64,000 bases of DNA from Caballeronia glathei (GCF_000698595.1 NZ_JFHC01000010.1:82306-146305); one strand, 5' to 3'; counted from the first letter of the stretch, positions 31,759 through 40,062 are shown. Program-made: numbers and translations. The notes: a model not told the origin generated them from the letters alone.

Positions 31759-31800
31759 AAGGGGTTACAAGCCGAGGCTTGTAACCCCTTTGTCGTTTTT
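31759..31800 (+). terminator. Terminator after tRNA-Pro
   Basis: A perfect stem of up to 15 bp (31759-31773 with 31776-31790) is followed by a T-rich stretch ending in five T, ten bases after the tRNA. Confidence 0.85.
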
Positions 31801-31865
31801 AGCGGCTTGCCGATTTTTGCCTTTGTTCGCCGACGTGTTTTTCGCCGACGCCTTTTGGGTCCTTT

Positions 31866-32030
31866 ATGCCGCGTATCGCTTTTGCCGTTGCTCTTTCGCT
31901 CTTGCTTGCCGCATGCGCCGATTCGTCCAGCCAGAAACATCCGCCACCGCAGGATCCGCCGGACTACAAGGGCGTGCCCACCGACACGCGGCCGCCCTCC
32001 ATGCTGATCGCGCCCTCCGCGCCGCAATGA
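31866..32030 (+). CDS. Small lipoprotein, 54 aa
   Basis: The reading frame starts with ATG at 31866 and encodes a short basic start, a hydrophobic stretch and the lipobox LLAAC with cysteine at residue 17, then a 37-residue Pro-rich, mostly hydrophilic mature part (QKHPPPQDPPDYKG, then TDTRPPS). It ends 30 bases before zur. No domain is recognised. Its similarity in plan to small entericidin-like or LptM-like lipoproteins is only in size. No strong ribosome binding site is seen, but the signal peptide and codon use support a real gene. Confidence 0.65.
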   Translation: MPRIAFAVALSLLLAACADSSSQKHPPPQDPPDYKGVPTDTRPPSMLIAPSAPQ

Positions 32031-32048
32031 CGGGCGCGGTGCGCGGCG

Positions 32049-32054
32049 TATAAT
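32049..32054 (+). promoter_or_regulatory. -10 box abutting the zur start codon
   Basis: A perfect TATAAT ends six bases before the ATG at 32061, so transcription would start at or next to the start codon. No good -35 is seen. Confidence 0.5.
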
Positions 32055-32060
32055 CGGCGC

Positions 32061-32615
32061 ATGACCACGCCCGCCACCGGTTCCACCGCTTCACACGCCC
32101 ACGCAGACCAGCAAGGCGGATCGCCCGCCGAGGCGCTGCAAGCCGCCGTCGCGATGGCCGACCAGTACTGCCGCGAGCGCGGCCAGAAACTCACGCCGAT
32201 TCGCCGCACGGTGCTGGAACTGCTGCTTGCATCGGGGCGCGCAACGAAGGCTTACACGCTGCTCGACGAAATGCGCGCGATGCATCCGAACGCGTCGCCG
32301 CCCACGGTCTACCGCGCGCTCGATTTCCTGCTGTCGGCCGGCCTGATTCATCGCATCGAGTCGATCAACGCCTTCACGGTTTGCCACGATCTCACGCATT
32401 GCCAGCATGGTGTGCTCGTCGTGTGCCAGCGGTGCGGGCGTGTCACCGAATTGCCGCAGCAAAAGCAGCTGCGCCAGAGCCTCGTGATGCAGGTCGAGGC
32501 GAGCGGCTATCGGCTCGCCGGCGACGACATCGAACTGAAGGGCATCTGTCCCGCGTGCCAGGCGGCCGAAGATCCGGCTGCCCACCAGCACGATCACGAC
32601 CACGCGCCGCACTAG
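32061..32615 (+). CDS. zur: Fur-family zinc uptake regulator (Zur)
   Basis: The 184-aa protein is a metal-dependent repressor. The winged helix has LTPIRRTVLELLL and the recognition helix SPPTVYRALDFLL; the dimer and metal domain has INAFTVCHDLTHCQHGVLVVCQRCGRV and CPAC, which gives the CxxC pairs of the structural zinc site. RALDFLL, HRIES and the short sensor region fit Zur rather than Fur. The C-terminus is His-rich (HQHDHDH). The first 30 residues are low-complexity, and an ATG at 32154 is an alternative start. Confidence 0.85.
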   Translation: MTTPATGSTASHAHADQQGGSPAEALQAAVAMADQYCRERGQKLTPIRRTVLELLLASGRATKAYTLLDEMRAMHPNASPPTVYRALDFLLSAGLIHRIESINAFTVCHDLTHCQHGVLVVCQRCGRVTELPQQKQLRQSLVMQVEASGYRLAGDDIELKGICPACQAAEDPAAHQHDHDHAPH

Positions 32616-32637
32616 CGCCGTAGCGGGGTCCGCAAGC

Positions 32638-32665
32638 AAAAAACGCAGCCACGGCTGCGTTTTTT
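32638..32665 (+). terminator. Rho-independent terminator after zur
   Basis: A perfect 13-bp A/T-flanked stem (32638-32650 with 32653-32665) with a two-base AC loop, closing with six T. Confidence 0.88.
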
Positions 32666-33143
32666 GTCAGGATTGCCGCGCGGATGACCCAGGCAGAAAT
32701 GGCGAAGCCCCGACGCGGGCACACCGGGGCTTCTGACCCGCGTGGACTGTTCGCGCAGAGAAAACACGGGCTGAAATGATTCTATGGCGCCGCCATGCGC
32801 CATGTTGTATGCGCTTGTATCGGACCGTAACGCATTGCGACAGCGTTCCGGATGGAGCCCCAGGAAAATCCGGCGATCCGGCACGTAATTATTTCTCCGC
32901 ATTGACAAAAATTGCGTGTGTCATGCGAATTTTTTGCTGCGCAGGTATCATCGGACGATCCGTCGATCTTGCTGCGATCATGAACTGGCTGTGGATTTTC
33001 GTTGCGCTTTGTCCGCTTGCATTCGCGCTGCTCATCGCGTTCGCGGCGCATATCGATCCGTTGTCCGGACGATGGCGAGCCCCATCGGCCGGGGCGAGGC
33101 GGGCAATGCGCCCGTCCGGAAGCTCCCTCGCTTCAGCGCTGCC
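32666..33143. other. Gene-poor region after zur
   Basis: No well supported gene is seen. An AT-rich part (32880-32960) contains TTGACA at 32902-32907 without a good -10. An ATG at 32980 opens a frame with one clear hydrophobic helix (MNWLWIFVALCPLAFALL), but the frame runs on antisense into the next gene and lacks a ribosome binding site. Confidence 0.5.
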
Positions 33144-33455
33144 TCATTGCTTGCAGCGGATCACCATCGACCGGTTCTTGATGTTCGCGCCGAAGATGCC
33201 GCCCACCGAGCCCCCCGCCGTCGCACCGCTGTCCGCATCCTTCGACACCACGTCGTAGCCGTACGCCCCGCACGTCTCGCCTGCCTTTTTGTAACACTCT
33301 GCCCAGCTCGTGCTCGCGTCGCCGCCGCTGCAATTGATGGCGAACCCGGTTTCCCCGGAAGGCAGGTAGGTGAGCGTCGCCGTATTGGCGCAGCCGCCGA
33401 GCGCGGCGACAGTGGCTAGGGCCGCAATGACCGCGGCTCCGTTCATCATTTTCAT
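33144..33455 (-). CDS. Hypothetical lipoprotein
   Basis: The 103-aa protein has a signal peptide ending in the lipobox ALGGC (cysteine at residue 22). The mature part contains four further cysteines (NCSGGD, ECYKKAGETCG and the last-but-one residue region IRCKQ), which could form two disulfides, and a Gly-rich segment GGSVGGIFGA. No family is recognised with certainty. GAGGA lies about eleven bases before the ATG at 33455. It is upstream of, and on the opposite side from, zur, and precedes the LysM lipoprotein in coordinate order on the same strand. Confidence 0.7.
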   Translation of the reverse strand: MKMMNGAAVIAALATVAALGGCANTATLTYLPSGETGFAINCSGGDASTSWAECYKKAGETCGAYGYDVVSKDADSGATAGGSVGGIFGANIKNRSMVIRCKQ

Positions 33456-33485
33456 CAAATCTTTCCTCGTTGCTTCAGATTGAGC

Positions 33486-34172
33486 CTAGCGCGGCGGAAG
33501 GTAGCGCGACGGATCGGTCGAGCGCCCGAGATAGCGCAGCTCGAAGTGCAGCATCACGCGATTCGAGTCGGTATCGCCCATTTCGGCGATTTCCTGCCCC
33601 TGCGCGACGGTCTGGCCTTCCTTGACCAGGAGCGCGCGGTTGTGCGCATAAGCCGTCAGATATTCAGAATCGTGCTTCACGATCAGCATGTTGCCGTAGC
33701 CGCGCAGTCCGTTGCCCGCGTACACGACCGTTCCGCCCGCCGCCGCGACGATCTTCGTGCCCGGCACGTTCGCGATGTCGATGCCCTTCGACGTCTTGCC
33801 GTCGAAGCCGCGAATCACGCTGCCGTCTGCCGGCCAGATGAGCGACACGGCTGGCGCCCGCGCGGGCGGCGTGTCGGGAGCGGCATCGCGGCTCGGGGCG
33901 GGCGCGCTGCGCGAGGGCGCGGCGGCGGCCGTCGCGGTGCCCGCGGGCGGCGCGACCCGCAGCACCTGGCCGACCTCGATCGAATCGGCATTCGACAGAC
34001 CGTTCCAGCGCGTGATGTTCTGCACGGACGTGCGGTTCGCCCGCGCGATCTTCGATACCGTATCGCCCCGTTCCACGCGGTAGAAACCCGGCCCGACCGG
34101 AGCCGAGCCGCATGCGGCGAGCACTGCGGCCATCGAGACGCAGATGAGCCGTCGAATTCTTGTTGACAACAT
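33486..34172 (-). CDS. LysM/M23 (LytM) lipoprotein, NlpD/ActS-like amidase activator
   Basis: The 228-aa lipoprotein has lipobox VLAAC (about residue 21), a LysM peptidoglycan-binding repeat (FYRVERGDTVSKIARANRTS, about 30-75) and a C-terminal LytM domain. Two zinc ligands of active M23 peptidases are replaced: the usual H-x-G-I-D has Lys (SKGIDIA), and the H-x-H before FE has Met in first place (VMLHFEL). That points to a catalytically dead LytM factor like NlpD, EnvC or ActS, which activate cell-separation amidases. The ATG at 34172 gives the signal peptide; a start at 34217 would not. Confidence 0.85.
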   Translation of the reverse strand: MLSTRIRRLICVSMAAVLAACGSAPVGPGFYRVERGDTVSKIARANRTSVQNITRWNGLSNADSIEVGQVLRVAPPAGTATAAAAPSRSAPAPSRDAAPDTPPARAPAVSLIWPADGSVIRGFDGKTSKGIDIANVPGTKIVAAAGGTVVYAGNGLRGYGNMLIVKHDSEYLTAYAHNRALLVKEGQTVAQGQEIAEMGDTDSNRVMLHFELRYLGRSTDPSRYLPPR

Positions 34173-34321
34173 TGAACCTCGCGAAGCGCCGCTGCGCGCG
34201 ACGTGCACGACGTGCATACGGTGCGTACGGAGCGCGGCAGACCAAAACGTCCGATTTTAACGTCTCGGGCAAGCCGGGCGCGAAAAGTGGCCCGGCGACG
34301 CTCCCGCGGCTGCGTGCGAAA

Positions 34322-35224
34322 TCAGTCGGGCGTCGACACGACAAGGCGCAGCGACGCGGCTTCCGTCTTGCCCGGGGCGAGCCAGCGCAGGCCGCGCCCG
34401 TTGTGGATTGCGTCGGGCAGGCCGATCCAGGGCTCGACGCAGTAGAAATCGGAGGTATCGCTTTCCGTCCACGTGGTAATGGCATACCAGGGCACCGAAT
34501 CCGGCTGGTGCAGCTCGAAGCTCACCGCGCGCCCGAGCCCGGGCGTGACGAGCCGCACCGGCTGATCGGCCGGTCGGGTGAAGCAATGAAACCGGTCGAC
34601 GATCGCGGGATCGGCGAGCGAATAGTGCGATGCGCCCGGCTGCGCCTCGCTGATCGATCCGTCTTCCAGCTGATGGCGGCGCTCCGTGCGCGGCAGTTCC
34701 ACCCGGCTTGCGGCGCGCTGCTCGTGCGGCAGGTGAAAGTAGAAGTGATGGCCCGCGTAGTAGGGCAGCGCGACTTCGCCGGGATTCGACGTCGTCAGTT
34801 CGACTTCGAGCGTGTTCGCATCGATGAGCCGGTAGGCCGCCTCGAAGCGAAACGCGAACGGATAGCCGGAGCGGGTCGCGTCGCTGTCCACGAGCGTCAT
34901 GCGCAGCCCGTGGCCGTCGGCGTCCTTCGTGCACGTGAACGGCAGATTGCGGGCGAAACCGTGCGTGGGAAGCGTGTGGACCACGCCGTCGGGGTCGCGC
35001 CACTTGCCGATCTCGCCGTCGACGAAATGCCGCCCGAGAAACGGAAACAGCAGCGGATTGCCGCCGCGGATCTTCGCGGCCTGCGACCAGTCGGGCGACG
35101 CGGGCCAGTGAATCACCTGTTCGCCGCCGACGCGCCAAGTCATGAGGCGCCCGCCCGCGTGCGGGGCGAGCGAGATCGTGGCGCCGTCGCGCGCGAGGTC
35201 GATGATGCCTTGCTCTGAGGACAT
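34322..35224 (-). CDS. Aldose 1-epimerase family protein
   Basis: The 300-aa protein has the galactose mutarotase-like fold seen in aldose and hexose-phosphate epimerases. Supporting segments are GGRLMTWRVGG, GGNPLLFPFLGRH, THGFARNLPF with the conserved His, YYAGHHFYFHLP with the second His, and EPWIGLPDAIHNG with the catalytic Glu region. The substrate is unknown: the GGNPLLFP and GFAR pattern is closer to the YeaD/D-hexose-6-phosphate mutarotase branch than to GalM. The ATG at 35224 is preferred over an alternative start at 35236. Confidence 0.8.
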   Translation of the reverse strand: MSSEQGIIDLARDGATISLAPHAGGRLMTWRVGGEQVIHWPASPDWSQAAKIRGGNPLLFPFLGRHFVDGEIGKWRDPDGVVHTLPTHGFARNLPFTCTKDADGHGLRMTLVDSDATRSGYPFAFRFEAAYRLIDANTLEVELTTSNPGEVALPYYAGHHFYFHLPHEQRAASRVELPRTERRHQLEDGSISEAQPGASHYSLADPAIVDRFHCFTRPADQPVRLVTPGLGRAVSFELHQPDSVPWYAITTWTESDTSDFYCVEPWIGLPDAIHNGRGLRWLAPGKTEAASLRLVVSTPD

Positions 35225-35412
35225 GGTGTGGCGCACTCCGTTGGACGTTGGACGCGGGTTTGCAGACTTGCACGCAGTGTTCCAGACCCGCAGATTCTGC
35301 CTCGCTTTTTCCTACGGGGAAACCCTTTGCGGGAAATTGCGACTGACGGGCGAGGGCATTCGTGTGTTTTTATGAAGCCAATGTTGGAAACCAGACGGAC
35401 AAGGAGTGAAGA

Positions 35413-35499
35413 ATGGATCTCGCGATGACGATGGGACTGGCGATGTTTGGTCTTTTTGGCGCGAGCACGGCCATATTTCTTTATAAACTTGTCTCCTGA
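35413..35499 (+). CDS. Small membrane peptide, 28 aa
   Basis: ATG at 35413 is preceded at the ideal distance by AAGGAG (35401-35406) and opens a 28-codon frame that encodes an almost pure transmembrane helix (MDLAMTMGLAMFGLFGASTA then IFLYKLVS), ending in TGA. A small inverted repeat (CGATCC/GGATCG, 35529-35544) follows and may end the transcript. No family is recognised; size and composition resemble single-helix accessory peptides such as those of membrane complexes. Confidence 0.65.
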   Translation: MDLAMTMGLAMFGLFGASTAIFLYKLVS

Positions 35500-35805
35500 T
35501 TATCAGCCTTTCACGATGCGCTGATACTCGATCCTTTCGGATCGCCTTTCTAATAATTACGATAATATTTATTTTCTCCGACGATTCGCTGTCGGCTGAT
35601 TTTGCCCATTTTTAACGCTTGGCGATGCCATTTACGATCGGCATAATCGGTGCCGCTTGCGCGCCGTGCCGTTCCGCTATTTCTTCATACTTGTGTTCGC
35701 CGTTTGATCATTTCGCCCGCCCGCTTGCCGGGGCCGATGACCCATCAAGCGGCTGACCAGAATCGCACGACGCGTCCTTAATCCGCAACGAAAAAGGATC
35801 GACGC
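35500..35805 (+). promoter_or_regulatory. AT-rich upstream region of uppP with a promoter
   Basis: This 306-base gap is much richer in A and T than its surroundings around 35550-35575. TTGGCG (35619-35624) and CATAAT (35642-35647) are 17 bases apart and give a start near 35654, about 150 bases before uppP. No gene is seen. Confidence 0.45.
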
Positions 35806-36636
35806 GTGACTTTGTGGTTTCTGGTTTTCCTCAGCGTGCTCCAGGGCGTGACCGAACTGTTCCCGGTCAGCAGTCTCGGCCATACGCTTCTCGTCCCCGG
35901 TCTGATCGGGATGCACATCGACAAGCACGCACCGCAATTACTGCCCTTTCTCGTCGCGTTGCATCTCGGCACTGCGTTCGCGCTGCTCTGGTATTTCCGC
36001 AAGCGCTGGATCGAGCTGATCGGCGGCTGGTTCGCGTCGCTCGGCGGGCGTCGCAACGAGCACGGCCACATGATGTGGGCACTCATCATCGGCACGATTC
36101 CGACGGGCATCGTGGGCCTGCTGCTCGAAAAACGCATCGAGCAGATTTTTCACGACCTGCGGATCGTCGCCGCCGCGCTGATGGTGAACGGCCTGCTGCT
36201 GTGGTTCGGCGACCGGCTGCAGCGCTCGCGTGCGGTTCGCGCGCCGGAGAAGCTCACGTTCCGGCAGGCGTTCCTGGTCGGCCTCGCGCAGATCGGCGCG
36301 CTCGTTCCCGGCTTTTCGCGCAGCGGCCTCACGATGATCGCGGGCGTGGGCGCGGGGCTCACGGCGGAGAAGGCCGCCGAGTTCTCGTTCCTGCTCGGCA
36401 CGCCGATCATCTTCGCGGCGGGCGTGCTGGAATTGCCGAAACTCTTTCATGCATCGGGCCAGCTCGCCGACGCGCTGCTCGGCGGCGTGCTCACGGGTAT
36501 CGCCGCGTATCTGAGCGTGCGCTTCCTGATGCACTATTTCGAAGGGCGCGGGCGGCTCGCTTCGTTCGGCGTCTATTGCGTGCTCGCGGGCGCGGTCTGC
36601 CTCGGCTGGTTCATGCTGCATCCGCAGCCGGTCTGA
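35806..36636 (+). CDS. uppP: Undecaprenyl-diphosphatase
   Basis: The 276-aa integral membrane enzyme (also BacA) dephosphorylates undecaprenyl pyrophosphate so that the lipid carrier for peptidoglycan can be reused; high levels give bacitracin resistance. Both catalytic motifs are intact: [14 protein letters not shown] at residues 14-27 and VPGFSRSG near residue 167. About seven or eight hydrophobic segments are seen. The start is a GTG with AAGGA about eight bases upstream. Confidence 0.95.
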   Translation: MTLWFLVFLSVLQGVTELFPVSSLGHTLLVPGLIGMHIDKHAPQLLPFLVALHLGTAFALLWYFRKRWIELIGGWFASLGGRRNEHGHMMWALIIGTIPTGIVGLLLEKRIEQIFHDLRIVAAALMVNGLLLWFGDRLQRSRAVRAPEKLTFRQAFLVGLAQIGALVPGFSRSGLTMIAGVGAGLTAEKAAEFSFLLGTPIIFAAGVLELPKLFHASGQLADALLGGVLTGIAAYLSVRFLMHYFEGRGRLASFGVYCVLAGAVCLGWFMLHPQPV

Positions 36637-36723
36637 GGGCACACGATGCATGGCGGCGCGCTCGCGCCTTCGTGATGAAGCCCGCGAGCCGTCGATGAGG
36701 TAAAATCCTCGCTCTCTTGCGAC

Positions 36724-36800
36724 GCGGCAGTAGCTCAGCTGGATAGAGCATCGGCCTTCTAAGCCGAGGGGCGGGGGTTCGAGTCCCTCCTGCCGTGCCA
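36724..36800 (+). tRNA. tRNA-Arg (anticodon TCT)
   Basis: The 77-base gene forms a cloverleaf with acceptor stem GCGGCAG (36724-36730) against CTGCCGT (36790-36796) including a terminal G-U pair, anticodon arm TCGGC/GCCGA with loop CTTCTAA and anticodon TCT (36758-36760), T-loop GGTTCGAGTCC and encoded CCA. TAAAAT at 36701-36706 is a candidate -10. Confidence 0.97.
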
Positions 36801-36816
36801 GAGATATTCCAAAACA

Positions 36817-38046
36817 TCACACGCGGCGCGTTCGCGCCAGCGCTTCCTCCCGCACGCTCCCACCGCCTCGCATCGCCTGCTCGTAGCCTCGCGGCGCGAA
36901 CACGGCCGTCAGTCCGATCATCGCGACGAGGCTCGCGGCGAGCATCGACCATGAAACCGTGAAGCCGCCGCTCGCATCCCGCACGATGCCCGCGACGATC
37001 GGCGCCGCCGCGGCGATCACGAAGCCCACGCCCTGCACGAACGCGACGAGCCGCGCGGCGAGCGCCGGGTCGTCGGTGTGATCGAGCGTCAGGACGAGCG
37101 TCAGCGAAAACACGCCCCCCAGCCCTGCGCCGAGGAGCGCGACGACGACGAGCGGCGCGGCGGTGGGCGCCGCGAGCAGCCCGGCGAAGCCGGTCAGCTG
37201 CGCGACGAGCCCGGCCGCGAGCCACGGACGCCGGTCGCGAAAACATCCGGCCGCCATCGGCAGCAACAGCGCGGACGCAGCCTGGAACACCGTCATGATC
37301 GCGAGGAGCGCGCCGCTCGCCGTCACGCTGCGGCCGAGCTGCTGATAGTAGGCGGGCAGCCACGCGACGAGGCACGTATACCCGCCGTTCACAAGGCCGA
37401 AATAGATGCCGAGCGTCCACGCGCGCCGGTTCAGAAAGAGTGTCGGCGTGTGGCCGGCGGACCGTGCGGCCGGTGCCCTGCGCGCGGCGGCGGCGCGCAT
37501 CAGGAGCGCCCACAGGGCGAGTGCGGCGGCCGCGGGCAGCGCCCACACCGCGAGCCCCGCGCGCCACGAAAAGAGTGTCGCGACGCCCGGCGTGAGGCTC
37601 GCGCCGAGTCCGCCGCCCGCCATGATCGACGCGGAGTAGAGGCCCATCGCGGACGGCAGGCGCGCCGCGAAGCGCGTTTTCATCACGCCCGGCAAGAGCG
37701 CCTGGATCACGGCGACGCCGACGCCCGCCATCGCCGCGCTCGCGATCAGCGCGCTCCCCGAATCGATGAAAAGCCGCGCCGCGCACGCGAGCACGATGCC
37801 GGCGAGGCCGAGCGCCACGCCGCGCGCGTTGCCGATCACGCGGGCAAGCGCGCTCGCGCCGAACGCGCACACGCCCATCGCGACGACGGGCAGGCCGGTG
37901 AGGAGCGACGCATTCTGAAACGAAAGTCCTGTCGACGCGAGAATCACGCCGGTCAGCGGACTGATCGAGGTGAGCAGAGGCCGCAGATTGAGGCCGATGG
38001 CGACGATGACGGCGAGCCACGCAAGTTCGGAGCGCTGCGCCCTCAT
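36817..38046 (-). CDS. MFS transporter, CynX/NimT family
   Basis: The 409-aa protein is a 12-helix carrier. GLNLRPLLTSISPLTG at the N-terminus is the hallmark of the CynX/NimT (cyanate, nitroimidazole) branch. Its ATG at 38046 overlaps the TGA of the amidohydrolase gene by four bases, so the two are translationally coupled and probably import and hydrolyse the same compound or class. The longer frame upstream of 38046 is a shadow of that gene. The real substrate is unknown. Confidence 0.85.
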   Translation of the reverse strand: MRAQRSELAWLAVIVAIGLNLRPLLTSISPLTGVILASTGLSFQNASLLTGLPVVAMGVCAFGASALARVIGNARGVALGLAGIVLACAARLFIDSGSALIASAAMAGVGVAVIQALLPGVMKTRFAARLPSAMGLYSASIMAGGGLGASLTPGVATLFSWRAGLAVWALPAAAALALWALLMRAAAARRAPAARSAGHTPTLFLNRRAWTLGIYFGLVNGGYTCLVAWLPAYYQQLGRSVTASGALLAIMTVFQAASALLLPMAAGCFRDRRPWLAAGLVAQLTGFAGLLAAPTAAPLVVVALLGAGLGGVFSLTLVLTLDHTDDPALAARLVAFVQGVGFVIAAAAPIVAGIVRDASGGFTVSWSMLAASLVAMIGLTAVFAPRGYEQAMRGGGSVREEALARTRRV

Positions 38047-39236
38047 CGTGCGAAATCCGCTGCGATGATCGTGCCGTTCGCCATCACGAGGCGGCGCGGC
38101 GGCCGTGAAGCGACCGCATGCGCGACGGTCTCGGCGTCGACGAGCACCAGGTCGGCGCGCGCGCCGGGCACGAGGCCGTAGCCCGCAAAACCGCAGCCGC
38201 GCGCCGCCTCCGTGCTCACGCACGCGAAGGCGGCGGCGAGATCGTCGTCGCGTCGCAGGTCGTAGCGCATCGCGATCAGCATCGCGCGTTCGAGCATGTC
38301 CGGCGAGCCGAAGGGCGTCCACGCGTCGCGTACGCCGTCGTTGCCGCTGAACAGCGTGATGCCGGCCGCGCGCGCCGCATGAAAGGGCGGCACGGGCGTC
38401 GAGGCCGGCGCCGTGGTGAGCAGCGCGACGCCCGCGCGCGCGATCCGTTCGAGAAGCGCGTCGCGCTCGCGCTCGGGCAGCGCGCCGAGGCAGAACGCAT
38501 GGCTCACGACGACGCGGCCCGCCAGGCCCTCTGCCTCCACACGATCGAGGAGCAGGCCGAGCGTGAACGCGCCGAGCGCGCCGGGCTCGTGCAGGTGGAT
38601 GTCGATCGGCTTCTGGTGCTTCGTCGCGAGCGCGAACGTGAGGTCGAGCGAGGCGGCCGGGTCACCGTCGATGGCGGCGGGATCGAGCGCGCCGAGCACG
38701 TCGGCGCCGAGCGCGAGCGCGGCGTCGAGCAGCTCGCGCGTGCCCGCCCGCCCGAGTACGCCCGACTGCGGAAACGCGACGATCTGCATGTCCAGCACGT
38801 CGCTCAGTGCGTCGCGCGTCGCCATGACGCCTTCGAGATGGCGCAGGCCCGCGTCGGTATCGATATCGACGTGCGTGCGCAGGCGTGTCGTGCCCGCGCG
38901 CAGGAAGGCGAGCGCGAGCGCGCGCGAGGCCCGCGCCGCATCGTGCCCGCTCGCCGCGCGCCAGCGCCGCTCGTTCTCGATGCGATCGACGAGCCGCGCG
39001 CCCACTTCGTTGCGATACCAGGGCATGCTCCACGTGGTCTTGTCGAGATGCGTGTGGCCTTCGACGAAGCCCGGCAGCAGCAGCGCGCCTTCGCCGTCGA
39101 TCAGCGTTTCGCCGGGCCCGGGCGCGCTCGCGTGCCGGTGCGCTCCGATGGCGGCGATCGTGCCGTCGACGATCCGCACGTCGGCCGGCGCCGCGCCGAA
39201 CGGACGCACATTGGTGATCAGGACAGTCGGTTTCAT
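38043..39236 (-). CDS. Amidohydrolase, cytosine deaminase-like
   Basis: The 397-aa enzyme is a metal-dependent TIM-barrel hydrolase. It shows the metal motif EGHTHLDKT near residue 60, IDIHLHEPG (metal His and catalytic Glu) near residue 205, VVSHAFCLG near residue 235 and SGNDGVRDAW with the catalytic Asp near residue 305, in the order found in cytosine and related deaminases. Start at the ATG 39236 gives MKPTVLITNVR; a longer start at 39266 would overlap the twin operator. It is the first gene of a two-gene unit facing a GntR regulator. Confidence 0.85.
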   Translation of the reverse strand: MKPTVLITNVRPFGAAPADVRIVDGTIAAIGAHRHASAPGPGETLIDGEGALLLPGFVEGHTHLDKTTWSMPWYRNEVGARLVDRIENERRWRAASGHDAARASRALALAFLRAGTTRLRTHVDIDTDAGLRHLEGVMATRDALSDVLDMQIVAFPQSGVLGRAGTRELLDAALALGADVLGALDPAAIDGDPAASLDLTFALATKHQKPIDIHLHEPGALGAFTLGLLLDRVEAEGLAGRVVVSHAFCLGALPERERDALLERIARAGVALLTTAPASTPVPPFHAARAAGITLFSGNDGVRDAWTPFGSPDMLERAMLIAMRYDLRRDDDLAAAFACVSTEAARGCGFAGYGLVPGARADLVLVDAETVAHAVASRPPRRLVMANGTIIAADFAR

Positions 39237-39255
39237 ATGATCAAAGCCTCGTTCT

Positions 39256-39288
39256 TGGTTGACCATTTTATGATGATTTGGTCAACCA
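39256..39288. promoter_or_regulatory. Twin GntR/FadR-type operators
   Basis: TGGTTGACCA (39256-39265) and TGGTCAACCA (39279-39288) are perfect inverted copies, and each is itself a TGGT-N2-ACCA palindrome. Their centres are 23 bases apart. The pattern matches operators of the FadR subfamily and lies between the amidohydrolase gene and the GntR gene. Confidence 0.7.
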
Positions 39289-39360
39289 TCAGCGAGAGAC
39301 TACCGCAGTCGCTACAATGTGGAGCATCCAAATAGTGCTTATAGCAACGGCGTCGCGTTC

Positions 39361-40062
39361 ATGGCCCCCCGCACAAAACCCCCGCTCGAAGAACCTCCCG
39401 TAGACGAACGCGTCCACGCCGCGATCACGTCCGCGTTGTTGCAGGGCAAGCTCGCGCCGGGCGCGCAGCTCGTCGAGCGCGACCTCGCGGCCGCGTTCGG
39501 CTGCACGCGGGGCACGATCCGCAAGGTGCTGACGCGGCTCGGCTTCGAGGGAAAAGTGACGCTCGCGGCGAATCGCGGGGCGTTCGTGCCGTCACCGTCC
39601 GCGCACGACATCCGCGAGGTGTACCGGGCGCGCCAGCTGATCGAGGCGGGCGTGGTCGTGGCCCTGTGCGGCTCGCTGACGGTGCAGCAGAAGCGCCGCC
39701 TGCGCGCGCACGTGAAGAGCGAGGAGCGGGCGCTGAAGGAAGGCAGTGTCGAGGATTGCGTGCGGCTCGCCGGGCAGTTTCATCTGCTGCTCGTGGAGCT
39801 GGCCGGCGCGGCCGAATTGCAGGCGTTCTTCGCGCAGCTCGTCGCGAAGACGGAGCTGTACAAGGCGCTTTTCGATCCGTCGAAGGGGTCGAACTGCGCC
39901 TCCGACGAGCACAGCCGGCTCATCGAGGCGCTGGAGGCGGCGGACCTCGACGCGGCGCTCGCGGCCATGCGCGAGCACCTTGCCGAACTGGAAGACCGGG
40001 TGCTCGCGCGGGCGGATGCGAAGGGCGGCACCGATCTCGTCGCGCTTTTCGGCGGCGCGTGA
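39361..40062 (+). CDS. GntR family transcriptional regulator (FadR subfamily)
   Basis: The 233-aa protein has an N-terminal winged helix (about residues 10-75) with ALLQGKLAPGAQLVERDLAAAFG and CTRGTIRKVLTRLGFEG, and a C-terminal all-helical FCD effector domain with the metal-binding pattern (DCVRLAGQFHLLLVELAG, then DEHSRLIEALEAADLDAAL and MREHL). It is divergent from the amidohydrolase-transporter pair and probably represses both directions through the twin operators. The ATG at 39361 is used; a start at 39319 is less likely. Confidence 0.9.
   Translation: MAPRTKPPLEEPPVDERVHAAITSALLQGKLAPGAQLVERDLAAAFGCTRGTIRKVLTRLGFEGKVTLAANRGAFVPSPSAHDIREVYRARQLIEAGVVVALCGSLTVQQKRRLRAHVKSEERALKEGSVEDCVRLAGQFHLLLVELAGAAELQAFFAQLVAKTELYKALFDPSKGSNCASDEHSRLIEALEAADLDAALAAMREHLAELEDRVLARADAKGGTDLVALFGGA

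Noticed and set aside
32980..33258. Small open frame with one membrane helix after zur
   Set aside because: No ribosome binding site, and the second half is antisense to the lipoprotein gene at 33144-33455, where the translation looks random.
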